Positions 38,601 through 47,203 are shown, numbered from the stretch's first letter. The stretch: DNA of 64,000 bases from Bacteroidales bacterium (GCA_017651425.1 JAGCCZ010000072.1:1-64000), one strand, 5' to 3'. The notes: a model not told the origin generated them from the sequence alone. Numbers and translations are program-made.

Positions 38601-39672
38601 CATAGCCGAAAGCGGTGAGGGTAGCATACTCGCCGTTGCAGATGCTGATCTCAATGGGATCCACACCAGCCATAAATGACAACACCGGGTAACCGTTGTT
38701 GATGCCGTTGTCCATCTTGAAAGCGGGACCTAAGTCCGCGATAATGGAGTCGGACTGCATATAGGATTGGGTAACGGATGTGCCGTGGGAAGATGCGGAG
38801 GATTGTGATTGGCTGTTCAGCTGGTTGACGTAGGAGTAACAGTTTGTGCGGTTGCCACTGTGGGAGGTTATACCGCCGAAATTGCCGTTCAGAGGAGTCA
38901 TGTCGCCGGCAAAGTAGCAGTTGGTGATGTTGGAACGCTCAGCGTTGCCAGCCATACCGCCAATGTAGCGGCCACTCATCTGACCCGTAACACCGCAGTT
39001 CTGGATGTATGTGGTGGAACTGTTGGGGTAGCAGGCTCCAACAATACCGCCGATGTTGTTGTGCTCGGCCGAAGGAGAACCGGAAGCGCCTGCGGGAGTG
39101 CCAATGATAGTCGTGTTGACCACCAGACAGTAACGGATGTAAACAGAGCCGCTGCCGCGCGTGAAACCGGCAATGACGCCCATCATACCGCAGGATTTCA
39201 GGATGGGATTGATCATCACTAAAGAGTCGATGGTGCAAGGATTTTCCACACATCCGAACAGACCGGCGTGGAAATAGTTGGTCTTGTCGCAGTAAAGGTT
39301 GTAGATGGTGTGGCCGTGGCCGTTGAAGGTGCCCTTGAAGCTGTAGCCCGAGGAGGTGGACTCGCCCGTGGGGGTGGCGCCACCGCCGATGGGCACCCAG
39401 TGGTTGGTGGAGTCGCCCGTGTAGTTCAACCAGATGTCATCGGTCAGGTTCAGCGTCTTGCCGCTGAAGGACGCGATGCCGCCGTTGACCAGCTGGGCTA
39501 CGCCAGCCAACTGACCGGGCGTGGAGATGTCAAAGGAATTTTGGTCGGCGTCGTACCATGTGAGGTCAACGGTGCCGTCCCAAATGGTCTGAGCCTGCAT
39601 TTGTTGCGAAGGGGTGAGAAAACTCATCACGAATGCCAACAATGCGGCAGTAAATAAGTGGAAATGCTTCAT
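32656..39672 (-). CDS. Giant T9SS surface protein with GLUG-type, fnIII, CUB and jelly-roll modules
   Basis: A 2338-aa secreted protein. Order: signal peptide (1-28, ending MQAQ); a GLUG/polymorphic-like region (about 30-300) with GLFG, GGIVG and GGMAG repeats; Ig-like parts; the STILDDGTPL..GLVSPWGSNGV block shared with the 1729-aa paralogue; several fnIII domains; MAM-like jelly rolls; two CUB-like segments (YDHLYIYDGVG and YDELEIYDGAG); and a type A sorting domain (VYPNPTSG). It looks like a large adhesin or glycan-binding protein. The start at 39672 begins MKHFHLF; the frame runs 21 codons further upstream through the promoter. Length and modules make it the largest gene of the window. 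Confidence 0.85.
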   Translation of the reverse strand: MKHFHLFTAALLAFVMSFLTPSQQMQAQTIWDGTVDLTWYDADQNSFDISTPGQLAGVAQLVNGGIASFSGKTLNLTDDIWLNYTGDSTNHWVPIGGGATPTGESTSSGYSFKGTFNGHGHTIYNLYCDKTNYFHAGLFGCVENPCTIDSLVMINPILKSCGMMGVIAGFTRGSGSVYIRYCLVVNTTIIGTPAGASGSPSAEHNNIGGIVGACYPNSSTTYIQNCGVTGQMSGRYIGGMAGNAERSNITNCYFAGDMTPLNGNFGGITSHSGNRTNCYSYVNQLNSQSQSSASSHGTSVTQSYMQSDSIIADLGPAFKMDNGINNGYPVLSFMAGVDPIEISICNGEYATLTAFGYDSYVWSNGATTATISVNPSTTTVYTVTGTALSGATGVHSSTVTVYPQAVITATAMPSPDGQTHGTVTPSPASVPCGSSQTVTLTITPDANWHIAQITLNGTVVRGEDPTDGAVVTYVIDPQGTMADVRVFFSNIYHITASTILDDGTPLNVSGLVSPWGSNGVYNATQGADAAYTFNETARYHLMDVEIDNVPQGIITSHTFYNVQESHNIVVTYGDCAPVTNLTVSQVSGTSALISWADGSAGAAQDYVLEWRDTTMGNNWIAEPTITGTSYLLGGLSPLTNYEVRVKSNCSNGLEGGWVNKSFSTPCLVGGDIQIGEGTSTTIYLPSYSYYKYSLTEQIFTAAELGGANTFHSISFQVSSVGAANRTWDIYLMPTTATSLSSFINVDATAQLVFSGAVNIPQGWFTINFDSNYVYDGSTNLMLIVDDNTGDYVSSNYYYYTNNPNGNSVRVYSDGTNYDPTNATSYTATTHNFRNNVIFGGACDSTTTCVAPNMMVSGVTESSIDITWVPGYSETSWNLEYKPASDTIWDSMYGLTGNSYTITGLNANTVYDIRLQAVCGSDWRTLQARTDCGAISIPYSEDFETGIVSTSQDSYILCWSRLANSTSHWAYVASGSNAHGGTHYMDFHYTPDCYTMAITPTIDNSYPVSSLMAEFYARHNGAAGIMEVGVISDVNDGSTFEVVDTLTFSATNTYEHFIVTFENYSGSGQNIAFRATNGTSVSFMMDDLLITEIPTCMHPNNLVSTGTGSDYATVNWTEMGDATSWIVEYGPTGFTPGQGNGTTETATTHPYTIQNLTNGVSYDIYVQADCGSMTSDLVGPVTVVTGQFIMNNAIDTLTTCGAAIYDNGGPSGDYSNNSNNILVLLPENPGAMMMLQGTCNVENSYDHLYIYDGVGTGGTQLASLGNSNDQNVSVLSTSGPLTIHFTSDSSVPKWGFELFASCQTCFPPSGIMASNITTNSADLTWNGVSSEYIVEVTGPDTTMLVVYDTTATLSNLTASSTYRVVIYSVCGSDTSVASPSYTFITSCGAITITETTPWTEDFEGYAGGGAQSFVCWSTPVTYNASNGTAPFVYCGHAPSCHSGTNSAEFKGSMNMLVLPEFTNDIHNLRLSFWATSTAPSYGTLEIGVITNVADTSTFEFVSLSGAPSNRGSNSATVGSFGNYMGPFDFNGVTATNGRIALRYTNASSPSDSWNLDDFIVQIAPNCPSPVKNSVTVTPSTYDATIGWTDNDPTHTSWTIYYKESTDSVWLSDVANTNPAQISGLNPETSYDVYVITNCPVSDLVPDATFTTSFTTLPSCPAPTSLNVTDATPTSVTLAWTELGTATEWEIEYGPANFTHGNGTVVIATTNPFDVTGLTAGDTYKFYVRGICSVGDTSAYSSSTTYMVPFCNTTDQCNYVFNLTDSYGDGWNGNTINVLSNGVQVAAVTFTSGYSATVNVPLCDNSALSLSWSSGSFASETSFTVEDPFGNVIYSCTDGSTLSGTFLTETVFCTPPSCPTPTNLASTGTTATSATLAWTETGTATSWEIEYGTPGFTPGTGAGTSVMASTNPFEVTGLTTSTAYDFYVRAICGPGDESTWRGPVSATPGSFTMPTLGSVTITTCNMTIFDNGGANGQYTGNCDAVVIINPETPGSMISITGTVSTESNYDELEIYDGAGVSGTPALIISGTGQTVNFTSTTGPATLHFTSDGSVFYDGFALTVSCVGDSSLVAPTVTTAAATNIGETSATLNGSITPGTEAITAQGFQWKNTIGGSYTSVNATGTTISYNLTGLTANTNYTFRAFATTASGTTYGNELTFTTLDQQQESCAAPTNVTASNITNNSADISWTQQGDVTSWDVNYRVAGADAWNSSTTTSNPYTLSGLSENTSYEVQVIAHCTNGVTSDPSAIITLTTVGINDYELNNVVVYPNPTSGMVQIQHSEFLIQNVEVYDAYGKMLNVVNVNDNSTTIDLSDYASGTYFVKIVTENGVVTKRVVKQ

Positions 39673-39717
39673 GTTATTAGGTTTTTGATGAATATTTTCT
39701 GGTTTCAAAAGAGGCGG

Positions 39718-39725
39718 TAAAAGTA
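39718..39725 (-). promoter_or_regulatory. Probable -7 region of the 2338-aa surface gene
   Basis: The minus strand reads TACTTTTA followed by CCGCC, 46 bases before the start. The equivalent place upstream of the 1729-aa gene reads TATTTTTA followed by CCGC, so the element is shared by both paralogues. Confidence 0.45.
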
Positions 39726-39792
39726 CAAAAAACACGGTTGTGAAACATACTGTGTTAATAACTTTTGATAAAAAGTTGTTTGTATAAATAGT

Positions 39793-40205
39793 GGCACCAA
39801 TCAGGTTTTCTGCATCCTTTTTTTTATTTGGGCGTGCCGGCGCGGCGGCGCGAAATCACGTCACATTCGCATACAGCATAAAATACCGCCGCGCCGTCGG
39901 GCTTTCCGCTCTAATGATTTTGGCTCAGAGCCCACCACCATTCCGCGAGACGCGAAGCGTCAAGCGGAATCTCCGTCTCGCGGGGAACGCATTCCCGCCA
40001 AAATCATTCCCGCTTCAATCCCTCACGCATGCTCGTTGAACCCCACACCCGTTTCGCGGCGAGCAACGAACACCCTCGTCTCAACCTTCTCCCGCGCCGT
40101 GATTTTCCCGCGCACGCATCCCATCCCAGGGGTTGCAGCGCTCGTTCCTCACGCTTCAACCCCTGGCTACCGGGCTCTTGCCCCTACCGGGGCTGCTCAA
40201 GGAAA
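39793..40205 (+). repeat. 413-bp intergenic repeat, copy 1
   Basis: This GC-rich block fills the gap between the giant surface gene and fusA. Read on the plus strand it runs from ggcaccaatcagg, through tttgggcgtgccggcgcggc, to ggggctgctcaaggaa. Its reverse complement recurs at 56253-56664 with small differences, and one end recurs at 1028-1063. It contains inverted repeats, for example CCAGGGGTTG (about 40127-40136) with CAACCCCTGG (about 40157-40166) and GCCCCTACCGGGGC near the end. One frame stays open through about 100 codons in both copies, but no known protein was recognised and the changes are not clearly codon-aware. Confidence 0.8.
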
Positions 40206-40215
40206 GTGTTAACTC

Positions 40216-42276
40216 TTAACTATTAACTCTCAACTTGATGATTTCCTCCTGCTTTGCTGCAGGCATCGGCATATACTGATAGAACTCCATCGAGTAGTTG
40301 GCTCTGCCGGAGGTGACGTTGCGAAGGGCGGTGGCGTAACCGAACATCTCCATCAGCGGGCAGAAACCGTCCAGCTTTTGCGAGCCCTTGCGGAAACGGC
40401 GCATATTCTCGATGCGGCCGCGGCGCTTGGTGATGTCGCGGGTCACGTTGCCGATGTAGTCGTCGGGCGTGTTCACCTCAATCTTCATCACCGGTTCCAT
40501 AATGATGGGCCCCGCCTTCTTGAAGGCCTGCTTGAAGCATTGCGCAGCGCACAGCTGGAAGGCCATATCGCTGGAATCCACGGGGTGGAAGCCGCCGTCC
40601 ACCAGCACGCACTTCACATCCACCACGGGATAGCCTGCCACGGGACTCTTCTCCATTGCCTTTCTCAGACCCTTCTCCACCGAGGGGATGAATTCCTTCG
40701 GGATGACACCGCCCTTGGTGACGTCCACAAACTCGAAGCCCTTGCCCGGGTTCGGTTCGAAACGGATGACCGTGTGGGCAAACTGGCCCTTGCCGCCCGT
40801 CTGCTTGACGTGACGGTAGTTGTTCTCCACTGCGGCGGTGATGGTCTCGCGGAACGACACCGACGGCTCGCCCACCGTGACTGGCACCTTGAATTCGTCG
40901 CGAAGACGTTCCACCAAGATCTCGAGATGCAACTCGCCCATACCGGCGATGATGGTCTCCTCCGTCTCCTCGTCGAAATGGGCGTGGAAGGAGGGGTCTT
41001 CGTTGCTGAGCTTGGCCAGCGCCTCGCCCAACTTGTCGCGGCTCTTCTTGTCCTCCAGTTCCACCTTCATCTCGATGACGGCGGGGGGCACGTTGATGGA
41101 CTCTAACAGGATGGGTTGGTTTTCATCGCACAGGGTGTCGCCCGTGCGTGTGTGCTTCATGCCCACCAATGCGACAATCTCGCCGCAGCCGGCCTCGCTG
41201 ATCTCCTCACGCTCCTTGGCCTTGATGCGGAATATGCGTCCCACGCGCTCGTCCTTGCCCTTGTTGGTGTTGTGGATGCTCATACCGCTCACCAGCTTGC
41301 CGCTGAAGATGCGGATGAAGGTCTGCTGTCCCACGTAGGGGTCGTTGATGAGCTTGAAGGCCAACGCCGAGAATTTCTCGTTGTTGGAGGGGTTGCGCTG
41401 GATGGTGTGTTCCTCGTCAAGCGGATCTTGGGCAATCACGGCACCAATGTCGGTGGGGGAGGGGAGATAGTCCACAATGGCGTCGAGCAGCAGCTGGATG
41501 CCCTTGTTCTTGTAGGCGGCGCCGCACAACACCGGGGTGACCATCAGCTTGAGGGTGGACTGGCGGATGGACTTCTTGAGCATCTCCTCGCTGATTTCGG
41601 CATCCTCCAGATAGAGTTCGGCGATTTCGTCGTCAAAGTCGGCCAGCTTCTCGATCATCACGCGGCGGGCCTCCTCGGCGGCGGCTTTCAACTCGGCGGG
41701 GATCTCGCCCACTAACCGCTCCTTGTCCGTGAAAGTGATGGCCTGCATCGTCACCAGGTCGATCATACCCTGGAACTCGTTCTCCGCACCGATGGGCAGG
41801 TGGACGGGCATAGCGTTGGCACCCAGGTATTTGTTCATCTGGCCCACCACCTCGTTGAAATCGGCGCCCGTGCGGTCCATCTTGTTGACGAACGCGATGC
41901 GGGGCACGCGGTACTTGTCGGCCTGGTTCCAGACGGTCTCGCTCTGGGGCTCCACGCCGCCCACGGCACAGAACACGGCCACCATGCCGTCGATGACGCG
42001 CAGCGAGCGCTCCACCTCGATGGTGAAATCGACGTGGCCCGGCGTGTCGATGAGGTTGATCTGGTGCCCGTTCCAGTTGGCGGTGATGGCGGCGGAGGCG
42101 ATGGTGATGCCGCGCTCCTGCTCCTGTTTCATAAAGTCCATCGTGGCCTGGCCGTCGTGGGTCTCGCCCACCTTGCGGTTCACGCCCGTGAAAAAGAGTA
42201 TGCGTTCGGAGACGGTGGTCTTGCCGGCATCAATGTGTGCCGCGATACCTATGTTTCTGAGTTTGGATATTTGCAT
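40216..42276 (-). CDS. fusA: Elongation factor G
   Basis: A 686-aa translational GTPase that moves tRNAs and mRNA through the ribosome. The P-loop AHIDAGKTT is at about 13-21, DTPGHVD follows, and the NKMD base-recognition motif is present. Domains II-V are complete. The last codons and the stop (…LRVNS, TAA) come from a taactattaactctcaactt spacer repeat, which is odd for such a conserved gene. A strong TATCTTTG promoter lies upstream. A single EF-G is seen; it is not next to rpsL/rpsG here. Confidence 0.96.
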   Translation of the reverse strand: MQISKLRNIGIAAHIDAGKTTVSERILFFTGVNRKVGETHDGQATMDFMKQEQERGITIASAAITANWNGHQINLIDTPGHVDFTIEVERSLRVIDGMVAVFCAVGGVEPQSETVWNQADKYRVPRIAFVNKMDRTGADFNEVVGQMNKYLGANAMPVHLPIGAENEFQGMIDLVTMQAITFTDKERLVGEIPAELKAAAEEARRVMIEKLADFDDEIAELYLEDAEISEEMLKKSIRQSTLKLMVTPVLCGAAYKNKGIQLLLDAIVDYLPSPTDIGAVIAQDPLDEEHTIQRNPSNNEKFSALAFKLINDPYVGQQTFIRIFSGKLVSGMSIHNTNKGKDERVGRIFRIKAKEREEISEAGCGEIVALVGMKHTRTGDTLCDENQPILLESINVPPAVIEMKVELEDKKSRDKLGEALAKLSNEDPSFHAHFDEETEETIIAGMGELHLEILVERLRDEFKVPVTVGEPSVSFRETITAAVENNYRHVKQTGGKGQFAHTVIRFEPNPGKGFEFVDVTKGGVIPKEFIPSVEKGLRKAMEKSPVAGYPVVDVKCVLVDGGFHPVDSSDMAFQLCAAQCFKQAFKKAGPIIMEPVMKIEVNTPDDYIGNVTRDITKRRGRIENMRRFRKGSQKLDGFCPLMEMFGYATALRNVTSGRANYSMEFYQYMPMPAAKQEEIIKLRVNS

Positions 42277-42326
42277 TGTAAATCAGTTGGTTATGTAATA
42301 ATTTGACCTGTGTTAAAAGGAACGGG

Positions 42327-42356
42327 CAAAGATACAACCTTTTTTCTTTCTGACAA
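42327..42356 (-). promoter_or_regulatory. Promoter of fusA
   Basis: The minus strand carries CTTG (complement of 42354-42357), a 19-base spacer and TATCTTTG (complement of 42327-42334), 50 bases before the fusA start. Spacing and boxes match the Bacteroidota consensus well. Confidence 0.7.
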
Positions 42357-42436
42357 GTGCAACGTTGCCCCCTGTTTTTCGTTATGGGCATGTATGCATT
42401 GCCATACGAAATGTTTCACCTTAGTGCCATGTTATT

Positions 42437-44485
42437 ATGAAAAGAAAGCTAATCCGCTCTTTTGCCTTGCGCGCCAATGCCATTTTATGTTTTGTTAGCC
42501 TGATGTTTACTGCCGTGGCGCAGGATACTGCAGGATATTGGAAGTGGTTCCGTTCCTATATGGGTCACGACGGAAATTCCCCAACCTTTAAAAACAGGAT
42601 TATCACTATGGAGACCGATGACGAGGGCAATATCTACTGTTTCGGCTTTTTCGGGAGCGATGCCTATTGGGGAAATTCCCCCTCCGAAGGCTATGTGGCG
42701 GAGGAATTAGGTTCCCAAGTGGTGTCGTTGGGCACTTACAATCTCCTGATAGCCAAGTTTGACGCTCTCGGCAACCAGGTCTGGCAGCGTGTTATCAGCC
42801 AAAATGCCTATAATCGTGTCTTTCCTGCGGCTATGGAGTTGCGAGATGGCCGGATATTGGTGGCGGGCAATTGCTTTATGGATTATGGAGGCTATTCGGG
42901 ATATGGCCCCTGGTGCTGGTTCATAGATACGATGGTGACTGGTCACGATGTCCATGCATTGCCTGCCAGCTTGCGAAAACCGCCTTTCTGTTATGGCTAT
43001 TACGATTTTATTGTCACGCTTGACTTGGACGGTCAGGTGCTGAACAAGATTTTTATTGAAAGTTACGACAGGACAATGTACCCCGGTACGCAAACACGCG
43101 GCAAGAATTACCTTTTTATCAATCCATCGCTTTTGCACCGGGATTCGGAAGGGAACATTTGTATTATCTCCCCGTTCCAATATAACGGCAACGAGGAAGA
43201 CCCTTTCACTATGGTGGTCTATTGCGAAGACAGTATCCGTACCTATGACCTTTATTTGCCGGGTACCACAGGCCATATATGCTCTTTCCAATCGACTGCA
43301 TATTACAAGTTCTCCCCTGACGGGCGACTGCTTTCACACAAGCTGCTGTTCAGAGAGACGGAGAATATGATGCTGATGAGGGATTATTATCTTGCCCATT
43401 ATGGTAGTTTGGATTCCCTTACCGAGCAGGGCTGGGCACCCTTTTTTACACTTGAATTTTTAGGTTTTGCTGCGGATGAGGAGGACAATTTGTATCTGTC
43501 GGGCAAACTCAGTAGCCATCCTACCCAATATCCTTCCAGAGTGTTTGTGGATAGTTTGCATTCGGTCGATTGTTCGAATGGTGATGAGGTGACGTGCGGC
43601 AATCCTTTTTTGGTGAAGCTGACCCCTCAGGGCGATGTGGCATGGGTGCAGCAACCCCATTTTAAAGGAGCCAGCGTGTCTTATGGAGGCATCGCTGTCG
43701 CCGACAATTCCGTCTATGTGCTTGGTTCAGTCACCTCGGATTCCAATCAGGACACCCTTTTGTTAGGCGACGGAGTGTTGTTTGACCGTGGTGGCGCCCA
43801 GGAGGGTCTGGCGCACTATTATTTCCCCTTGACGGTCCGTTACAACAGCCAGTCGGGTGCTTTCATCAATTATGGCACATGCTACTACAACGGTTGGAGA
43901 GGGATGCTATTGGCTGCGTATGGTCACGCACAGAAATTTGTCTATGGAAACCGCGTGTTTTCTCTTGCTGGTTGGGTTAAGGATGAAAACAGCGACAAGA
44001 TCTTTATCGGAGTATGGGGCATTGACGGCACTTTTATTGACACTATACCGCTCCAGGTTGACAGGGTTCAATACACGCACCTGATCCAGCCGCAACCCAA
44101 TGGCGATCTGCTGGTTGCCTTGGATATTTGGAGTAATATGCAGATTGACTCTGTCCTTTATTATGCCGGGCCCACCAGTCGGGCGGTTTTCGGTGCCTAT
44201 CACCGCGATGAGTTTGCCGTCCCCTATAATGTCGGGTTGTCTCCATACACGAAGCCGGCTATGGACGTGAAACTTTATCCCAACCCTGGCAGCCATACGG
44301 TTTACATTGAATTGGAGGGTGAGGAGACCTGCCTTCAAGAGGTGGCTGTCTATGATATGGGTGGCCGCCTGTTTCGCACCACTACACATCCTGAGGTGTT
44401 CGTCTCAGATTTCCCCTCAGGACTATATTTGTTCCGTATAGTTACAGATAAAGGGGTGCGTTACGCGAAGTTTGTCAAGCGATAG
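42437..44485 (+). CDS. T9SS surface protein, beta-propeller-like
   Basis: A 682-aa secreted protein with a signal peptide (about 1-30, ending AVAQ) and a C-terminal type A sorting domain (LYPNPGSH onward, ending YAKFVKR). The body contains repeated D.EGNIY.F/LDLDGQV/ADEEDNLYLSG segments resembling SBBP or other beta-propeller repeats. No enzyme residues are recognised. Role unknown; probably a surface or extracellular protein. Confidence 0.72.
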   Translation: MKRKLIRSFALRANAILCFVSLMFTAVAQDTAGYWKWFRSYMGHDGNSPTFKNRIITMETDDEGNIYCFGFFGSDAYWGNSPSEGYVAEELGSQVVSLGTYNLLIAKFDALGNQVWQRVISQNAYNRVFPAAMELRDGRILVAGNCFMDYGGYSGYGPWCWFIDTMVTGHDVHALPASLRKPPFCYGYYDFIVTLDLDGQVLNKIFIESYDRTMYPGTQTRGKNYLFINPSLLHRDSEGNICIISPFQYNGNEEDPFTMVVYCEDSIRTYDLYLPGTTGHICSFQSTAYYKFSPDGRLLSHKLLFRETENMMLMRDYYLAHYGSLDSLTEQGWAPFFTLEFLGFAADEEDNLYLSGKLSSHPTQYPSRVFVDSLHSVDCSNGDEVTCGNPFLVKLTPQGDVAWVQQPHFKGASVSYGGIAVADNSVYVLGSVTSDSNQDTLLLGDGVLFDRGGAQEGLAHYYFPLTVRYNSQSGAFINYGTCYYNGWRGMLLAAYGHAQKFVYGNRVFSLAGWVKDENSDKIFIGVWGIDGTFIDTIPLQVDRVQYTHLIQPQPNGDLLVALDIWSNMQIDSVLYYAGPTSRAVFGAYHRDEFAVPYNVGLSPYTKPAMDVKLYPNPGSHTVYIELEGEETCLQEVAVYDMGGRLFRTTTHPEVFVSDFPSGLYLFRIVTDKGVRYAKFVKR

Positions 44486-44533
44486 GATCCTCTCCTGCGT
44501 GGGAAATGTCGTGATGTCAAGTCTCCGTCCTCA

Positions 44534-46123
44534 CTAAAACTCGTATCCCACGCCGGCGTTGACAAATCCTTTATAACCAGTGCCAAACTCCACATTGCCG
44601 AACCATCCCTTGGCTCCCGCTTTGATGCCCAAAGCCGTGAGGTGGTAAGTCGGAAATGTACAAACAGAATACTTCCCTGGTTGATTAAAGGGATGTGGCA
44701 CATCGTATTCGTCATTCGTCAAGTTAATGGTTCCCCAGCCAAGCTGTATTCCTCCGGATATTTCGGAGTAGAGCGTGATGTGTGGCAAAGTGAGATATGA
44801 AAATCTAATGTCCGCCAACAGGTTGAAAGCTCTGAATCGCATTGACATATCCTTGATTCTCTGATTATTTGCGCGGTCATAATAATGATTATGGAACTCT
44901 GTAAAATTGGCTGTAGCGCCGAACCATAGCCATTTCTGTACCCGATAATGGTAACTCAACGAAATGACCGGCGTGAAATGCACTTTGGTATAGAATTTGT
45001 CGGAAGAGGTCAGACTGTTTTGCGGATAAATGATGTCTTTGAACAGGTTGGGAAACCATTTGTAAAGCAACATCCCGTCCACTATGTTGGAATGAATGCT
45101 TTGCATATTCGGGATTCCGAAGTTCAACTGGAATTCGTGACGGGGATATCGCTTCTGGTTGGACCAGCTGGGATAAACCTCGTCAAACCAAGGCGCCTTA
45201 TGAAATTCTTTCTCTTTGTAGCGTTGGAAGGTGTTGACGTAAGTTATTTGAGGATAGAAATAGTGGTTTTTCAAGGAGACGGTGCCGTTCTCCAAGACCT
45301 CGTTTTCGGTATAAATTTCATAACGGCCCTGCCAAGGTTTCGACAGCGACAGGTTGGTGCCTATGGAAAACCGCAGCAGGCCGTCGTTGGGCAGACGGTA
45401 GTAGAATCCCAAATCAAAGAGCAGTTCTGACTGAACAGACTTGGCAAAAGGACGTCTGATTTCTATGTGACATCTGGTGGAGTTGTCGATTACGCCATTG
45501 TTGTCCCAATTGCTCATAGTGGTGCCGAAATAGTTGTCTAAATTGGAATAGTTGAATCGGATGCCGGCGTCCGCCAGAAAATAGAAATTGTCGTTGAAGG
45601 GAAAATGGAACTCAAACTTGAGGGGGAACAGGAGAGCGCCTTGGCTGAACCGATGATGGTTGGGGTTGTGTCCCCAATACAGGTCGGTGCTGGGGGAGTT
45701 TACCTGCAGCACATAGTTGGAGCCGAAGCCCACTCCTACGGCCACACCGAAATACTTGGCGAAATGGTAGGAGAACTCGAAACCTCCCGCGAATCCGTTG
45801 CCCATTTTGGCTGTAGGAGACCCTGGGGTGCCGTCGGCGGCGGTGAAAACCGCTGCCTGCGTCATATTGTATTGGGCCGTGTAGCCGAAATGAAAACCTT
45901 TGAAGACATCGGGTACGAATTTCGCCGCCGGCTTAGGCACAATGGGCGTGTCTAACTGTGCAGCTGTGAACTGGTAGATGGTGTCGTGTAAATAGACAGT
46001 GTCATAGACAATCCGCTCCTCGTGGATGTAGATGGTGTCGCGCGCCTGGCCGTACAAACCGGTACACAAAAGCAGGGCGAATAGAAGAAATGTGGTTTTA
46101 TGCATAGCGATGTTTTTTTTCAT
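44534..46123 (-). CDS. Outer-membrane beta-barrel protein coupled to a sigma factor
   Basis: A 529-aa protein with signal peptide (about 1-26) and alternating amphipathic strands typical of a porin-like barrel, ending in aromatic YEF. Directly after the signal peptide it has three copies of a DTIY/DTVY motif (D29, D41, HDTIY at 46-50). The same HDTV motif occurs twice at the end of the sigma factor encoded upstream. Its ATG overlaps the sigma stop as ATGA, so translation is coupled. I infer that barrel and sigma factor form one envelope-sensing unit; the exact family is not known to me. Confidence 0.68.
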   Translation of the reverse strand: MKKNIAMHKTTFLLFALLLCTGLYGQARDTIYIHEERIVYDTVYLHDTIYQFTAAQLDTPIVPKPAAKFVPDVFKGFHFGYTAQYNMTQAAVFTAADGTPGSPTAKMGNGFAGGFEFSYHFAKYFGVAVGVGFGSNYVLQVNSPSTDLYWGHNPNHHRFSQGALLFPLKFEFHFPFNDNFYFLADAGIRFNYSNLDNYFGTTMSNWDNNGVIDNSTRCHIEIRRPFAKSVQSELLFDLGFYYRLPNDGLLRFSIGTNLSLSKPWQGRYEIYTENEVLENGTVSLKNHYFYPQITYVNTFQRYKEKEFHKAPWFDEVYPSWSNQKRYPRHEFQLNFGIPNMQSIHSNIVDGMLLYKWFPNLFKDIIYPQNSLTSSDKFYTKVHFTPVISLSYHYRVQKWLWFGATANFTEFHNHYYDRANNQRIKDMSMRFRAFNLLADIRFSYLTLPHITLYSEISGGIQLGWGTINLTNDEYDVPHPFNQPGKYSVCTFPTYHLTALGIKAGAKGWFGNVEFGTGYKGFVNAGVGYEF

Positions 46124-47166
46124 TGTTGATGGTTTTGAGGTGCCGGAGCATATACCGTGTCGTGAACCACTTTTACCACGGTTTTAAATACGGTGTCGTG
46201 AATGATGATGTACTCTTTCTCGCGGCTGGTGTCGGTGGAGCCGACTGCTGGTGCCAAGCTCTCCCTTTGGACATTTTTAATGACGGTGGTCGCCATGACG
46301 GACTCGGATTGCGTGGCGTCTGATTTCGCGGAAAGGGTGGTGTCGGTGGCCATGGCGACGGGAATAGGTGTTGTCGTCGGTGCCGGCGACGGGGCGACAG
46401 GTGTGCGGGACGACAGCACAAAGTAGGATGCCGCTCCCGCGGCGGTACACAGCAGTAGGCCGACTATCAGTTTCTTGAAGATGCCGGACAGATGCATGGC
46501 GATAGTGGCCGAGGGCAGGGTGTTCCACGACAGGGCCGCGGTGTCAAATTCGACTGTCGGCTCCATTTCGAAATCACTCAAAATGCGCCGGCAAACGTTA
46601 TCCACGGCAGATCCTTTTTTGAAAATGGTTAAAAATGGAATCATAAGCAATCTTTTTTCGTTCTTTATCTCTTTCAGATGTTGTTGCAGCTGCAATCGGG
46701 CTTGGGCGAGATGCAACTTGGAGGTGCGTACGGCAATGTGGAGTGTGTCGGCGATTTGGCGATGGCTGAATCGCTCGAAGACAAAAAGGTTGAATACCGT
46801 GCGTTGAGGTGCCGGCAATGCCGCGATGGCGTCCAGTATTTCATCCTTGGAGAAGTCGATGCGCTCCAGGTCTTCGGCGTCATCATCCTGCAGGGAATCT
46901 AAATCAGGGCCTGCGCTGTCAAGGCTGACGAGGCATTTTGCCTTTCGCAGATGCTGCAGCGCCGTGTTCACCGTGATGCGCATCATCCAGCCGTCGAAAT
47001 CTCCCAAACCTTTGAATGTGTGCGATTTTTCGATGGCCGACAGGAATGCTTCGTGGGCCAGATCCTCGGCCTCCTGCGGATCGGGTACGTATCGGCGGCA
47101 CAATCCGATCATCCTGCCGATATTCCTGCGGTATTTTTTTGTCCAAAATTCCTGTGTGTCTTTCAT
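46120..47166 (-). CDS. ECF sigma factor fused to a transmembrane and periplasmic tail
   Basis: A 348-aa protein. Residues 1-170 are a sigma-70 ECF factor (region 2 around EAEDLAHEAFLSAIE and WMMRITVNTALQHLRK; region 4 around LPAPQRTVFNLFVFERFSHRQIA). Then comes a linker, one membrane segment (about 233-252), and a Pro/Thr-rich periplasmic tail ending with HDTVFKTVVKVVHDTVY (323-339). Such tethering would hold the sigma factor at the membrane until released. The start at 47166 places the sigma domain at once; the frame extends 76 codons upstream over the esterase gene without support. The beta-barrel gene follows with a 4-base overlap. Confidence 0.82.
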   Translation of the reverse strand: MKDTQEFWTKKYRRNIGRMIGLCRRYVPDPQEAEDLAHEAFLSAIEKSHTFKGLGDFDGWMMRITVNTALQHLRKAKCLVSLDSAGPDLDSLQDDDAEDLERIDFSKDEILDAIAALPAPQRTVFNLFVFERFSHRQIADTLHIAVRTSKLHLAQARLQLQQHLKEIKNEKRLLMIPFLTIFKKGSAVDNVCRRILSDFEMEPTVEFDTAALSWNTLPSATIAMHLSGIFKKLIVGLLLCTAAGAASYFVLSSRTPVAPSPAPTTTPIPVAMATDTTLSAKSDATQSESVMATTVIKNVQRESLAPAVGSTDTSREKEYIIIHDTVFKTVVKVVHDTVYAPAPQNHQQ

Positions 47167-47203
47167 ACGCTCTTTAAGTACGATGCGGAAATTCTCCAAA
47201 GGG

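Noticed and set aside
39791..40226. Two short ORFs inside the 413-bp repeat
   Set aside because: Not kept in the second copy (frameshift) and no family recognised; treated as part of the repeat.
42361..42425. Imperfect dyad around tatgggcatgtatgcattgccata
   Set aside because: Too many mismatches to call an operator; could be chance near the start of the T9SS gene.
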